DNA of 53,820 nt from assembly GCA_026195905.1 (NCBI GenBank), contig JAPHRE010000059.1, positions 1 to 53,820 of the forward strand, given 5' to 3'. This DNA comes from Pseudopelagicola sp. (GTDB lineage Bacteria; Pseudomonadota; Alphaproteobacteria; Rhodobacterales; Rhodobacteraceae). Positions 45,971-53,820 of the stretch are shown piece by piece. Made by a program: the position numbers and the translations under genes. The notes under the pieces are model-generated. The model made no database searches, was not told the DNA's origin, and saw only the letters and a list, made by a program, of their open reading frames with translations. Numbering within the stretch: position 1 is the first letter of the stretch; every line of letters begins with the position of its first letter.

Positions 45971-46429
45971 ATGCCGCAGGATTTACAGGTTTCGATTCGC
46001 CCCCTGTCCCCCGAGGACGAGGCCGACTGGCGCCGCCTGTGGACGGGCTATCTTGCCTATTACGAAACCAGCGTTGCCGAAGAGGTCTACCAAAGCACCT
46101 TCGCGCGCCTGCTCGGGGATGATCCGCGCGACTTCTCCTGCCTTGTCGCCGAAGACCGCTCTGGCCGCCTCGTCGGGCTGACCCACTACCTGTTTCATCG
46201 CCACGCCTGGAAGATCGAGGAGGTCTGCTACCTTCAAGACCTCTACGCCGACCCGGATGCCCGTGGCCTCGGAATCGGTCGCGCCCTGATCGAGGCTGTC
46301 TACGCCGCCGCAGACGCCGCGGACGCGCCCGCGGTCTACTGGCTGACCCAAGAGTTCAACGCCACTGCGCGCAAACTCTATGACCGCATCGGCGTGCTCA
46401 CCCCCTTTCTCAAGTATCAGCGACCCTGA
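45971..46429 (+). CDS. GNAT-family N-acetyltransferase
   Basis: A 152-residue acetyltransferase. The start QVSIRPLSPEDEADWRRLW is typical, the acetyl-CoA-binding motif A is DPDARGLGIGRALIEAVY, and motif B is WLTQEFNATARKLYDRIG. It resembles small-molecule or amino-acid acetylating GNATs; the substrate is unknown. The start ATG lies 86 bp after the MoxR gene; the lipoprotein gene follows 5 bp later. Confidence 0.88.
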   Translation: MPQDLQVSIRPLSPEDEADWRRLWTGYLAYYETSVAEEVYQSTFARLLGDDPRDFSCLVAEDRSGRLVGLTHYLFHRHAWKIEEVCYLQDLYADPDARGLGIGRALIEAVYAAADAADAPAVYWLTQEFNATARKLYDRIGVLTPFLKYQRP

Positions 46430-46434
46430 CCGCC

Positions 46435-47799
46435 ATGAAGCGCGCCGTTCTTCCGTTCGTCCTTGCCCTCGGAGCCTGTGTCCCCACGACACAGAGTGAC
46501 GCCCCGACGCGCGCCGCCGTCTCCGAAAGCACCTTGCCGCCGATGAAGATTTTCGCCGTGCCGCATCCCGACCGTCCCATGCGCGCCAACCGCGATATGG
46601 CGCGGGATTTCCTCGATCTCGCCTTTACTATGGAAAGCGGGCGCACCCTGTCCACCATGACCCGCTTTGAAGAACCGATCACGGTGCGCGTCACCGGCAC
46701 GCCGCCGGTAAGCCTTACGCCCGACCTCAAACGCCTGCTGTCGCGCCTGCGCCGCGAAGCCGGGATCGACATTCGCCAGACCACAAACCCCGGCGCCTCG
46801 ATCACCATCGAGGCCGTCTCCCGCGACCGCATCCGCAAAAGCCTGCCCCAAGCGGCCTGTTTCGTGGCCCCCAACGTCTCAAGCCTGAGTGAATATCACC
46901 GCGCCCGCCGTGGTAGCGCGACCGACTGGGGCCAACTCAAACGCCGCGACCGGCTCGCCATATTCGTGCCAAGCGACTCCAGCCCGCAAGACCTACGCGA
47001 CTGCCTGCACGAAGAACTGGCCCAGGCGCTCGGGCCGCTCAACGACCTCTATCGCCTCTCCGATAGCGTGTTTAACGACGACAATGCCCATGCCGTGCTG
47101 ACCGGGTTCGATATGCTGATCCTGCGCGCCTATTACGATCCCGCGCTCACCAATGGCATGAGCCGCGCCGAGGTCGCCCGCCGCCTGCCCGCCGTCTTTG
47201 CCCGCATCAACCCCGGCGGCGACCGCATCTCGCCCCAAAGCCTGCCCGCAACGCCGCGCCCGTGGATCGACGCCATCCAGACCGCGCTTGGCCCCGGTGC
47301 TGGCCCGACCGAACGCCGCCGCGCCGCCGCCGCCGCCCTGCGCATTGCGCAGCGCGAAGGCTGGCGCGATCACCGCCTCGGCTTTAGCCACTACGCCTAT
47401 GGCCGCCTGATGCAGTCTTATGACGCCGACAAGGCCCATAGTCATTTCCTGCTCGCGGATCGCGCCTTGCGCCTTGCCGATGGTCCCGACTCTCCGCATC
47501 GGCTTTATGTCGCGACCCAACTCGCCGCCCATGCGCTTTCGGCCGGGCGCGGCAAAGAGGCGCTGGCCCGCGTGACACCGCTGTTGCCGGTGGCCGCCAA
47601 ACTTGAAAACGCGACCCTGCTGTCGACTCTGATGCTGCTGCGCGCCGAAGCCCTGGAATTGGAAGGTCGGGGCGACGAAGCAACCAATGTCCGTCTGGAC
47701 AGTCTGGGTTGGGCGCGATACGGATTTGGTTCGGACTGGGCCGTGCGCGCCAAACTGCGCGAAATCGCGGCTCTTAGCCCGCTGAAAGGGAGATACTGA
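46435..47799 (+). CDS. DUF2927-type lipoprotein
   Basis: A 454-residue predicted lipoprotein (lipobox LGAC, Cys15). The DUF2927-like region (about 35-250) includes FTMESGRTLSTMTRFEEPI and LRDCLHEELAQALGPLNDLYRLSDSVFNDDN. HEELAQ is compatible with a gluzincin-like HExxH variant, with the second His replaced by Gln, so classical zinc protease activity is doubtful. The C-terminal third is helical and Ala-rich. It sits between the MoxR and VWA genes. Confidence 0.78.
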   Translation: MKRAVLPFVLALGACVPTTQSDAPTRAAVSESTLPPMKIFAVPHPDRPMRANRDMARDFLDLAFTMESGRTLSTMTRFEEPITVRVTGTPPVSLTPDLKRLLSRLRREAGIDIRQTTNPGASITIEAVSRDRIRKSLPQAACFVAPNVSSLSEYHRARRGSATDWGQLKRRDRLAIFVPSDSSPQDLRDCLHEELAQALGPLNDLYRLSDSVFNDDNAHAVLTGFDMLILRAYYDPALTNGMSRAEVARRLPAVFARINPGGDRISPQSLPATPRPWIDAIQTALGPGAGPTERRRAAAAALRIAQREGWRDHRLGFSHYAYGRLMQSYDADKAHSHFLLADRALRLADGPDSPHRLYVATQLAAHALSAGRGKEALARVTPLLPVAAKLENATLLSTLMLLRAEALELEGRGDEATNVRLDSLGWARYGFGSDWAVRAKLREIAALSPLKGRY

Positions 47800-47804
47800 G
47801 CCAT

Positions 47805-47972
47805 ATGTTCGTTCTGCTTGGGGCACTGCTTGGTGCCATCATCGGTGCCACGATTGCCAAACGTCGCAAGGGAAAACGCCTCGACGTGCTGCAATATGCC
47901 GTGATTTATGCGATGATTTTTGCCATAGTTGGCCTCTTCATAACAATTGCCGTGCACAGGATGGCGCTCTGA
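47805..47972 (+). CDS. 55-aa two-helix membrane protein
   Basis: A 55-residue protein missed by length-based gene finding. Residues 2-17 (FVLLGALLGAIIGATI) and 32-49 (AVIYAMIFAIVGLFITIA) are hydrophobic, separated by a basic loop (AKRRKGKRLDVLQ), indicating a hairpin with the loop in the cytoplasm. The ATG at 47805 follows the lipoprotein stop by 5 bp, with AAAGGGAGATA as the ribosome-binding site; it ends 4 bp before the VWA gene. Co-translated spacing and non-random composition support a real gene, function unknown. Confidence 0.78.
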   Translation: MFVLLGALLGAIIGATIAKRRKGKRLDVLQYAVIYAMIFAIVGLFITIAVHRMAL

Positions 47973-47976
47973 ACCG

Positions 47977-49161
47977 ATGTTTCTTCCCTTTTTCGAAAAC
48001 CTCCGCTCTGGCGGCGTACCTGTTTCCCTTCGGGAATATCTGAGCTTTCTTGAAGGGGTCAAATCGGGCCTCACGACCTACGACATCGACGCCTTCTACT
48101 ACCTCGCCCGCGCCACTATGGTGAAGGATGAGCGCAACCTCGACAAATTTGACCGCGCCTTCGCGGCGACCTTCTCGGGGCTTGAAGCGATCTCGACGCA
48201 AGACATGGTCAACGCCGTCGACATTCCCGAAGAATGGCTGCGCAAAATGGCCGAGAAACATCTCAGCCCCGAGGAAATGGCCGAAATCGACGCGCTTGGC
48301 GGCTTTGACAAGCTGATGGAGACGCTAAAAGAGCGGCTCAAGGATCAGGAAGGCCGCCACCAAGGCGGCAACAAATGGATCGGCACCGCCGGCACCTCGC
48401 CCTTTGGTGCCTATGGCTACAATCCCGAAGGCGTGCGCATCGGCCAGAAAGAAAGCCGCCACAAGCGCGCGGTCAAAGTCTGGGACAAGCGCGAGTTCCA
48501 AAACCTTGATGACTCGGTCGAGCTTGGCACCCGCAACATCAAGGTCGCCCTGAAACGTCTGCGCCGTTGGGCCCGCGACGGTGCCCACGAAGAGCTGGAC
48601 CTCGACGGCACCATCCGCGCCACGGCCGAACATGGCTACCTCGACGTCAAAACCCGTCCCGAACGGCGCAACGCGGTAAAGGTGCTCCTGTTTCTTGATG
48701 TCGGCGGTTCTATGGACCCGCATATTCGCGTCGTCGAAGAACTCTTCTCCGCCGCTCGCGCCGAATTCAAACACCTTGAATATTTCTACTTCCACAATTG
48801 CCTTTACGAAGGTGTGTGGCGCGACAATCGCCGCCGCTGGCAGGCACAAACCCCGACGCATGAGGTCATGCGCACCTACGGGGCCGACTACAAATGTATC
48901 TTTGTCGGGGATGCCTCGATGTCACCTTATGAAATCGCCTATCCGGGCGGCGCCAGCGAACATTGGAACGCCGAGGCTGGCCAGGTCTGGCTCGAACGCG
49001 CCCGCGAGACATGGACCTCGAACCTCTGGATCAATCCGGTCCCCGAGAAATATTGGGGCCATACGCAATCCATTTCGATGATCCGCGACATCTTTGCGGA
49101 TCGCATGGTGCCGATGACCCTCAAAGGGCTTGAGGCGGGCATGAAAGACCTCGTGCGCTAA
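47977..49161 (+). CDS. VWA-domain protein (CoxE-like), MoxR partner
   Basis: A 394-residue protein with a C-terminal von Willebrand A domain. LLFLDVGGSMDPHIRVVEE is the MIDAS region, in DxGxS rather than the usual DxSxS form. An N-terminal helical region begins FFENLRSGGVPVSLREYL. Proteins of this type act with MoxR ATPases in cofactor or enzyme assembly. The ATG at 47977 starts 4 bp after the 55-aa gene. The acid patch and MIDAS variant suggest altered metal binding. Confidence 0.88.
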   Translation: MFLPFFENLRSGGVPVSLREYLSFLEGVKSGLTTYDIDAFYYLARATMVKDERNLDKFDRAFAATFSGLEAISTQDMVNAVDIPEEWLRKMAEKHLSPEEMAEIDALGGFDKLMETLKERLKDQEGRHQGGNKWIGTAGTSPFGAYGYNPEGVRIGQKESRHKRAVKVWDKREFQNLDDSVELGTRNIKVALKRLRRWARDGAHEELDLDGTIRATAEHGYLDVKTRPERRNAVKVLLFLDVGGSMDPHIRVVEELFSAARAEFKHLEYFYFHNCLYEGVWRDNRRRWQAQTPTHEVMRTYGADYKCIFVGDASMSPYEIAYPGGASEHWNAEAGQVWLERARETWTSNLWINPVPEKYWGHTQSISMIRDIFADRMVPMTLKGLEAGMKDLVR

Positions 49162-49187
49162 CCTGTTGCGCCCCAAAATCCCGCACC

Positions 49188-49228
49188 ACCGCGATACAGA
49201 CGCAATACCGACGCGATACCGACGTGGG
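49188..49228 (+). repeat. Second copy of the degenerate 11-bp repeat
   Basis: Near-copies of the CCGACGCGATA unit run head to tail: CCGCGATACAG, ACGCAATACCG, ACGCGATACCG, ACGTGGG. They lie in the 131-bp gap between the VWA and M48 genes, close to the M48 promoter region. The first copy is at 22194-22244. Confidence 0.65.
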
Positions 49229-49292
49229 ATTTTTGCCCTTCTCGGACCGCCCGGCCCTTGTCGCGCCTCTCCCGCTGCGCCATATCTTTTGC

Positions 49293-49982
49293 ATGTTACG
49301 CCTGACCCCGATCCTCCTTGCGCTGCTCTATGGCATCCTGCTCTACCGGTTCTCGGTCTGGCGCACCTCACGCGAGCTTGACGCCCGCTCTACCGAACTC
49401 GCGGACCCAAGCCTTGTGCCCTTGATCCGTGATATGGCCAACGCGCTCGACCTGCCCCGCATCCGCGTCCACATCTATGAAATCGAGCCCGTGAACGGCC
49501 TCGCCGCCCCGGACGGGCGCATTTTTCTCACCCGCGGTTTTTATAACCGATACCGTTCGGGCGAGGTCTCCGCCGACGAAATCGCCTCGGTGATTGCGCA
49601 TGAGCTTGGCCATGTCGCGCTTGGCCATTCGCGCCGCCGCATGATCGACTTTTCCGGCCAAAACGCCATCCGCACCGCGCTCAACATGGTCATCGGGCGC
49701 CTCCTGCCCGGCATCGGCCCATGGATCGTCAACATGGCCATGACCCTCGTCGCTGCCCGCCTCTCGCGCGCCGATGAATACGAGGCCGACGCCTATGCCG
49801 CCGCCCTTCTGGCCAAGTCCGGCATCGGCACAGCCGCGCAAAAATCCTTATTTCACAAGCTCGAAGACCTCACCGCCGCGCGCGGCGGGGCCATCCCGGC
49901 CTGGCTCATGAGCCACCCCAAAACCGAAGAGCGCATCAAGGCCATCGAAGCCCTTGAAGCCAAATGGGGTCTCGCCCCCTGA
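49293..49982 (+). CDS. M48-family membrane metalloprotease
   Basis: A 229-residue peptidase. A hydrophobic anchor (residues 3-19, RLTPILLALLYGILLY) precedes the catalytic domain; HELGH lies at 103-107 and the third ligand Glu in SRADEYEADAYAA. Substrate unknown; family members degrade unfolded outer-membrane or secreted proteins. The ATG at 49293 exposes the anchor and is preferred over an upstream in-frame codon at 49224. Separate promoter is implied by the repeats upstream. Convergent with the PIN gene. Confidence 0.9.
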   Translation: MLRLTPILLALLYGILLYRFSVWRTSRELDARSTELADPSLVPLIRDMANALDLPRIRVHIYEIEPVNGLAAPDGRIFLTRGFYNRYRSGEVSADEIASVIAHELGHVALGHSRRRMIDFSGQNAIRTALNMVIGRLLPGIGPWIVNMAMTLVAARLSRADEYEADAYAAALLAKSGIGTAAQKSLFHKLEDLTAARGGAIPAWLMSHPKTEERIKAIEALEAKWGLAP

Positions 49983-49992
49983 GCGCCTTGCC

Positions 49993-50538
49993 CTAGGTCG
50001 TCAACGCCTTGGCCAACCTCGGCAATCGCGCCTTCTTCAACAACCGCCGCATCTCCCAAGCCTCGCCCGAAAGCCGCTCGGCCTCTTGGCGCACGGCCTC
50101 TGCGACCGCGGCAACCTCCTGCGGTGAGCGCTCCCAAATGCCCCGCAAGAGCGTATCCGGGTCCACCCGCTCAAGCCCTTCTTCGGCAAGGGTATGGCGT
50201 GGGAAATCCTTGGCGTTCAACGTCACAATCGCATCCGCCGATCCGGCAATCGCGGCTGCCAGAACATGAATATCCGCCGCATCCGGCAGGTAAAGCCGCG
50301 CCTCCAACGAGGGTTTCCATGTAACCTCGGCGCGTGGCCACGCCGCCCGCACCAACGCGATCTCGCCGCGCGCCTGTGCCTCTCCTGTCGGGCCAATCTT
50401 GCGCGCCGCCCGCGCCCATTCCTCAAGGATGCGCTCGGACCAAAGCGGCTCAAACGCGCCGGTTTTCGCCACCCCAAGCAGAACCTCCCGCATCACCGTC
50501 GGGTAGATCACACAAGTATCCAGCAAAAGCCGCCTCAA
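49993..50538 (-). CDS. Solitary PIN-domain protein coupled to an rRNA methyltransferase
   Basis: A 181-residue PIN domain protein. The acidic core begins LLLDTCVIYP (first Asp) and continues with DAADIHVLAAAIAGSADAIVTLNAKDFP, placing three to four predicted Mg2+ ligands as in VapC-type ribonucleases. A TTG start at 50538 overlaps the rRNA methyltransferase stop (TTGA), pointing to translational coupling; a longer frame to 50712 lies inside the methyltransferase gene and lacks PIN homology. No antitoxin gene flanks it, so a plain toxin role is unproven. Confidence 0.78.
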   Translation of the reverse strand: MRRLLLDTCVIYPTVMREVLLGVAKTGAFEPLWSERILEEWARAARKIGPTGEAQARGEIALVRAAWPRAEVTWKPSLEARLYLPDAADIHVLAAAIAGSADAIVTLNAKDFPRHTLAEEGLERVDPDTLLRGIWERSPQEVAAVAEAVRQEAERLSGEAWEMRRLLKKARLPRLAKALTT

Positions 50539-51731
50539 AGCCGGAAAAACAACGACTTGAGATACCCGCTCTCCGCAAGCTGCGGCATGAGCGGATGATC
50601 CGGCCCGGCAAACCCGGTATGGATCAACTGTCCCTGCCGCCCCGCGCGCCCGATCCCGCGCAGGCAAGCCCCGCGAAACTTGGCAATATCCGCCGCATGC
50701 GAGCACGAGCACAACCCCAGATAGCCGCCCTCTGCCACCAAAGGCGCCGCAAGCCGCGCCACGCGCTCATAGGCCCGCAAGCCTTTTTCCAACGCCGGTT
50801 TCGACGGCGCAAAAGCAGGCGGATCACAAATCACAACGTCAAACTCTGCACCCTCTTCGGCCAATGCGGTCAGCACGTCAAAGGCATCGCCCTTGCGCGC
50901 CGAAAACCGATCGCCAAACCCAGAGGCCGCTGCGCCCGCCTCGGCCAACTCCAGCGCCGACGCCGAGCCATCCACCGCAAGCGCCGAAGCCGCCCCGCCC
51001 GCCAACGCCGCAAGCCCAAAGCCCCCCACATGGGAAAAGACATCAAGCACCCGCGCGCCATCGCAAAGCCCGGCGGCAAACCCGTGATTGGGGCGCTGGT
51101 CATAGAACAGCCCGGTCTTCTGACCGCCCATCAGGTCGGCCATATAGGTCGCGCCATTCATCCTCACAGGCACCGGCGCATCCGGCGCGCTGCCGATCAT
51201 TACCCGGCTGTCCTCGTCCAGCCCCTCAAGGCTGCGCGCCCGCCCCGATCCGTTCTTGAGCACCGTTGTCACGCCCGTCACCTCAACCAGTGCCGCAACG
51301 ATCTCATCAAGCAAGACCTCCGACCACGCGGCGTTGGGCTGAATGACCGCCACATCGCCGAACCGATCCACAACCACACCGGGCAGCCCATCGGCCTCGG
51401 CATGGATCAGGCGGTAGTAAGGCGTCGGGTAAAGACGCGCCCGCATCGCAAGCGCGCGGGCGACTTTCGCCACAAGCCATGCCCGGTCAATCGCCGCCTC
51501 GACATTGCGCTCAAGCATCCGCCCCGCAATCCGCGACTCCGCATTAAACGCGATTAGACCAAGCGGCCTGTGCTCATTGTCTTCGAGACAGGCAATACTT
51601 CCCGGCGCGATTTTCTTGGCGCGCCGATCAAGCACGAGTTCATTATCATACACCCAAGGAAACCCATGCCGGATGGCACGGGCGTTGGCTTTGGGTTTTA
51701 GGCGGACAATTGGAAAAGAGGACGGCATCAT
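50535..51731 (-). CDS. Class I SAM-dependent rRNA methyltransferase (RlmI-like)
   Basis: A 398-residue enzyme. The N-terminal PUA domain (about 1-80: RLKPKANARAIRHGFPWVYDNE) precedes a central region and the Rossmann methyltransferase fold: VLDVFSHVGGFGLAALAGGA (SAM motif I) and the catalytic motif IV VICDPPAF. This is the 23S rRNA cytosine-C5 methyltransferase (m5C1962) group of E. coli RlmI. AGGAGG precedes the ATG at 51731. The PIN gene starts inside its last codons. Confidence 0.9.
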   Translation of the reverse strand: MMPSSFPIVRLKPKANARAIRHGFPWVYDNELVLDRRAKKIAPGSIACLEDNEHRPLGLIAFNAESRIAGRMLERNVEAAIDRAWLVAKVARALAMRARLYPTPYYRLIHAEADGLPGVVVDRFGDVAVIQPNAAWSEVLLDEIVAALVEVTGVTTVLKNGSGRARSLEGLDEDSRVMIGSAPDAPVPVRMNGATYMADLMGGQKTGLFYDQRPNHGFAAGLCDGARVLDVFSHVGGFGLAALAGGAASALAVDGSASALELAEAGAAASGFGDRFSARKGDAFDVLTALAEEGAEFDVVICDPPAFAPSKPALEKGLRAYERVARLAAPLVAEGGYLGLCSCSHAADIAKFRGACLRGIGRAGRQGQLIHTGFAGPDHPLMPQLAESGYLKSLFFRL

Positions 51732-51778
51732 GCCGTCCTCCTAATCCTTTCCGGGGCGTGTGAAAAGCGCCGATTGCC

Positions 51779-52444
51779 TTAAAGCGGTTTGACCGTGGTC
51801 AGCGGCTCAACCCGCGCCGTTACGCCTTTGTCGGGCGCGACCCACCCTGTCGCAAGGCTCATCTCGTCGCGCACAACCTTTGCAAGGTGCTGCGTGATCC
51901 GGTATTTCTGCGTCAAACCACGCGCCTCTGCCTGAAGCGCCTTCGAGCCACCATAGCCCACAAGGTCCGCCTTGATCTCACGTGGGCCACGGATCACCGC
52001 GCCGGTCTGCGGATCGCGGATCGTCATGGTAAACTCGATCGAATGGATGCCGCCAACCGAATAGCGGGTCTTCTCGGTGAGCGCATGGAAGCGTTGCACC
52101 TCGATCTCTACGACGACGGGCATCGCCCCTTCCAGCGGCGCACCGCCAAGTTTGATCGCCTCTTCAAAAAGCGCGCCAACCTGCTCATAGCGGTTGCCAT
52201 AGACATCCCCGCGCCAGACGATATCGCCGCCAGGGTAATAGCTGTTGGCCTCCGAAACTTTGAGCGTCAGCGGCACATTCACATCAAACCCTGCAAGGCT
52301 GAAGGACGGGGCGGGCGCGGCCATTTCCGTTGCCGTGTGATCCATCGGCGCGTTCCGCGTCGCAGTATCAACCGAGGCACAGGCCGAAAGGCCAAGTCCA
52401 AGTCCAAGGGCCATCATCAGGGCGGTCATACGAGGCTTGTTCAT
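51779..52444 (-). CDS. Predicted outer-membrane/periplasmic lipoprotein, unknown function
   Basis: A 221-residue lipoprotein (LSAC lipobox, Cys22). The mature part has beta-strand patterns such as FDVNVPLTLKVSEANSYYPGGDIVWRGD and HALTEKTRYSVGGIHSIEFTMTIRD, with no enzyme motif. AGGAGACCCGTG precedes the ATG. It is 47 bp upstream of the methyltransferase gene on the same strand. I do not recognise a named family. Confidence 0.78.
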   Translation of the reverse strand: MNKPRMTALMMALGLGLGLSACASVDTATRNAPMDHTATEMAAPAPSFSLAGFDVNVPLTLKVSEANSYYPGGDIVWRGDVYGNRYEQVGALFEEAIKLGGAPLEGAMPVVVEIEVQRFHALTEKTRYSVGGIHSIEFTMTIRDPQTGAVIRGPREIKADLVGYGGSKALQAEARGLTQKYRITQHLAKVVRDEMSLATGWVAPDKGVTARVEPLTTVKPL

Positions 52445-52602
52445 CACGGGTCTCCTTGGAGAGAGTTATCTGCGGAGCAGAGTCGTCGCTCCTCATTGCT
52501 TTCCCGATGAAACTGCTCCTGAATTGAGGCATGATTTAGACAAATTGCGCGCCTTAAAAAGGTATTGCGCGCAAATGCCCCTACGCGGGCCGGGATCGCG
52601 GA

Positions 52603-52884
52603 TCAATGCCGTGTGCGACTACGCCATCCGCCGCGCCGCTTTGGGGTCTCCGAACGTATCAGACCCTCGCGCAAGATCGCTGTCATGGGATGATCCTCGG
52701 CCTCGCCGCCGTTCTCGCCCCCGTAGTGATCCAAAAGCGCCTGAATAGCGTGGCGCGTATTGGCCGCGTCCTCAAGCGCCAAGGCCCAGTCAAGGAAGAT
52801 GGTGCGACATTCGCCCGCCGATATCCCCTCGATCCGGTAGGCCTCGCGGATCAAGCCTTTTTTATCAACCTGTGCTTTTTCCAT
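52603..52884 (-). CDS. Conserved hypothetical protein downstream of glnE
   Basis: A 93-residue soluble, mainly helical protein (GLIREAYRIEGISAGECRTIFLDWALALEDAANTRHAIQALLDHYG, then an acidic GGENGGEAEDHP loop and a basic C-terminus). GGGGAGG is ten bases upstream of the ATG. The start is 5 bp after the glnE stop, so it is in the same transcript. Function unknown; the position suggests nitrogen regulation but that is inference. Confidence 0.7.
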   Translation of the reverse strand: MEKAQVDKKGLIREAYRIEGISAGECRTIFLDWALALEDAANTRHAIQALLDHYGGENGGEAEDHPMTAILREGLIRSETPKRRGGWRSRTRH

Positions 52885-52889
52885 GCGCT

Positions 52890-53820
52890 CTATGCCTCCC
52901 CTGCGCCAAGGGCTTTGTCGATGATCGCCCCGGCCTGCGCGGCCTGCGTGGCCATCTGCGTCCCAAGCGCATCAAGCGTCTCCGCCCCCGTCTCACGCAG
53001 CAAAAACGCTGCCCCGCCCCGTCCGATATCTTCAGGCCGTATCGGTTTTTCGCTCAACAGCTTCGACGCGACCTGCACCCTCCAAAACAACTCATAAGCG
53101 CTCACAAGGCATTGCGCGTCCTGCTCATTGAGCAAACCCACACGCGCCGCCGCATGAATCCCTTCCACAACACTCTGTGCCGCACAACCTTCGACAAGCG
53201 CGCCTGTTTGCGACACAAGTTCGATCTCCTGCAACCTGCCGCGCCCGATCTTGGCATCCCAAGGCCCGCTCGGGGCTTTGGCGGCGGCAATCCTCTCGCG
53301 CATCTGCTGCACGTCTTTACGCACCGATTTCACATCATGGACCCGCGCCAATAGCGCCTCACGAAACGCCGTGACCTCCGCCTGCAGCCCCTCCGTCCCC
53401 GCCACTGGCCGCGCCCGCGTCAGCGCAAGATGCTCCCAGGTCCAGGCCTCGTTTTCCTGATAGCTTTTGAACGACGCCAGCGAGGTCGCCACCGGCCCCT
53501 GTGTGCCCGATGGGCGCAGACGCATATCGACCTCATAAAGACGCCCCTGCGCCATAGGAGCCGAAAGCGCCGTGACCATAGCCTGTGTCAGGCGGGCATA
53601 ATAGACCCGCGCCGCCAAAGGCCGCCGCCCCTCCGAGGCCTCAACCCCGTCCGCATCATAAATCACGATCAAATCAAGATCCGACACCGCATTCAACCGC
53701 CGCGCCCCAAGCGATCCCATACCGATCACCGTCGCGCCGCGCCCCGGCATGTCGCCGTGTTTTTCCGCGAATTTCTCTGCCACCACCGGCCAAAGCACCG
53801 CCAACACCACGCCCGCGACA
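52890..53820 (-). CDS. glnE: Glutamine synthetase adenylyltransferase, C-terminal part (partial)
   Basis: The last 310 residues of GlnE, which adenylylates/deadenylylates glutamine synthetase in response to PII. The nucleotidyltransferase core is clear: GMGSLGARRLNAVSDLDLIVIYD with the SDLDL acid pair, then AAAVYYARLTQ-like helices and VDMRLRPSGTQGPVATS. The C-terminal helical bundle (IELVSQTGALVEG; AYELFWRVQVASKLL) is complete to GAGEA. The family is over 900 residues, so the gene continues leftwards in transcription sense beyond the window end; the GTG at 53810 is an internal Val. Confidence 0.94.
   Translation of the reverse strand, partial: VAGVVLAVLWPVVAEKFAEKHGDMPGRGATVIGMGSLGARRLNAVSDLDLIVIYDADGVEASEGRRPLAARVYYARLTQAMVTALSAPMAQGRLYEVDMRLRPSGTQGPVATSLASFKSYQENEAWTWEHLALTRARPVAGTEGLQAEVTAFREALLARVHDVKSVRKDVQQMRERIAAAKAPSGPWDAKIGRGRLQEIELVSQTGALVEGCAAQSVVEGIHAAARVGLLNEQDAQCLVSAYELFWRVQVASKLLSEKPIRPEDIGRGGAAFLLRETGAETLDALGTQMATQAAQAGAIIDKALGAGEA

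Noticed and set aside
46435-47799. Zinc metalloprotease call for the DUF2927 lipoprotein
   Set aside because: The HEELAQ motif lacks the second His of HExxH, and no third ligand is clear.
49993-50538. Calling the PIN gene a toxin of a type II toxin-antitoxin pair
   Set aside because: No antitoxin-like gene lies on either side, so only 'PIN-domain protein' is supported.

Overview
The window looks like a chromosomal segment of a marine Rhodobacteraceae (Roseobacter-group) alphaproteobacterium. The evidence is high GC with matching codon use throughout, the yceD-rpmF-plsX-fabH-ihfA-MerR block, the dgt / argS-SPOR-nagZ-scpA-scpB block, a long-form dCTP deaminase, an OlsB-type ornithine-lipid acyltransferase, a DksA variant lacking most zinc ligands, and family-typical hypothetical genes (DUF2927, BamE, MoxR/VWA). 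I see no prophage, insertion sequence, CRISPR array or rRNA. Most of the window is ordinary housekeeping sequence.

Layout. 1-6.4 kb: a fused dipeptide-type ABC ATPase, an ABM monooxygenase-like protein, a di-heme cytochrome c peroxidase, a lytic transglycosylase, SSB and a site-2-type protease with CBS domains. 6.4-16.1 kb: trpB, the aroK-aroB pair, two small/hypothetical genes, xerD, a CNNM/CorC transporter, an EamA permease and enolase. 16.1-25.4 kb: an orphan 7TM histidine kinase, anmK divergent from tyrS, a 3-hydroxyacyl-CoA-type SDR behind two palindromes, an ABC-F ATPase, an OlsB-like acyltransferase and bamE. 25.5-31.2 kb: yceD-rpmF-plsX-fabH, ihfA, a MerR regulator, tRNA-Pro(GGG) and dcd. 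31.2-38.4 kb: chromosome-segregation and cell-wall genes (scpB, scpA, nagZ, SPOR), argS, dgt and erpA.

38.4-40.9 kb is the most unusual stretch. A 118-residue protein built from 29-residue repeats carries six (M/L)FTSGL hexapeptides and ends exactly on the last one. A strong intrinsic terminator follows it, then a 357-residue helical protein of unknown function whose stop codon overlaps (ATGA) the start of an EamA-type permease. The layout - abundant repetitive short product, attenuating terminator, unknown partner, coupled transporter - resembles a secreted or processed multi-core peptide locus, but no known RiPP-modifying enzyme is recognisable. This is my candidate for an undescribed system.

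41.2-53.8 kb: xth, marC, an FAD monooxygenase, dksA, then a MoxR / GNAT / DUF2927 lipoprotein / 55-aa membrane protein / VWA cluster, an M48 protease, an rRNA methyltransferase translationally coupled to a solitary PIN protein, a lipoprotein, a 93-aa hypothetical and the 3' part of glnE, which runs off the window. Start codons were chosen from ribosome-binding sites and family lengths and are inferences; several differ from the longest open frame.
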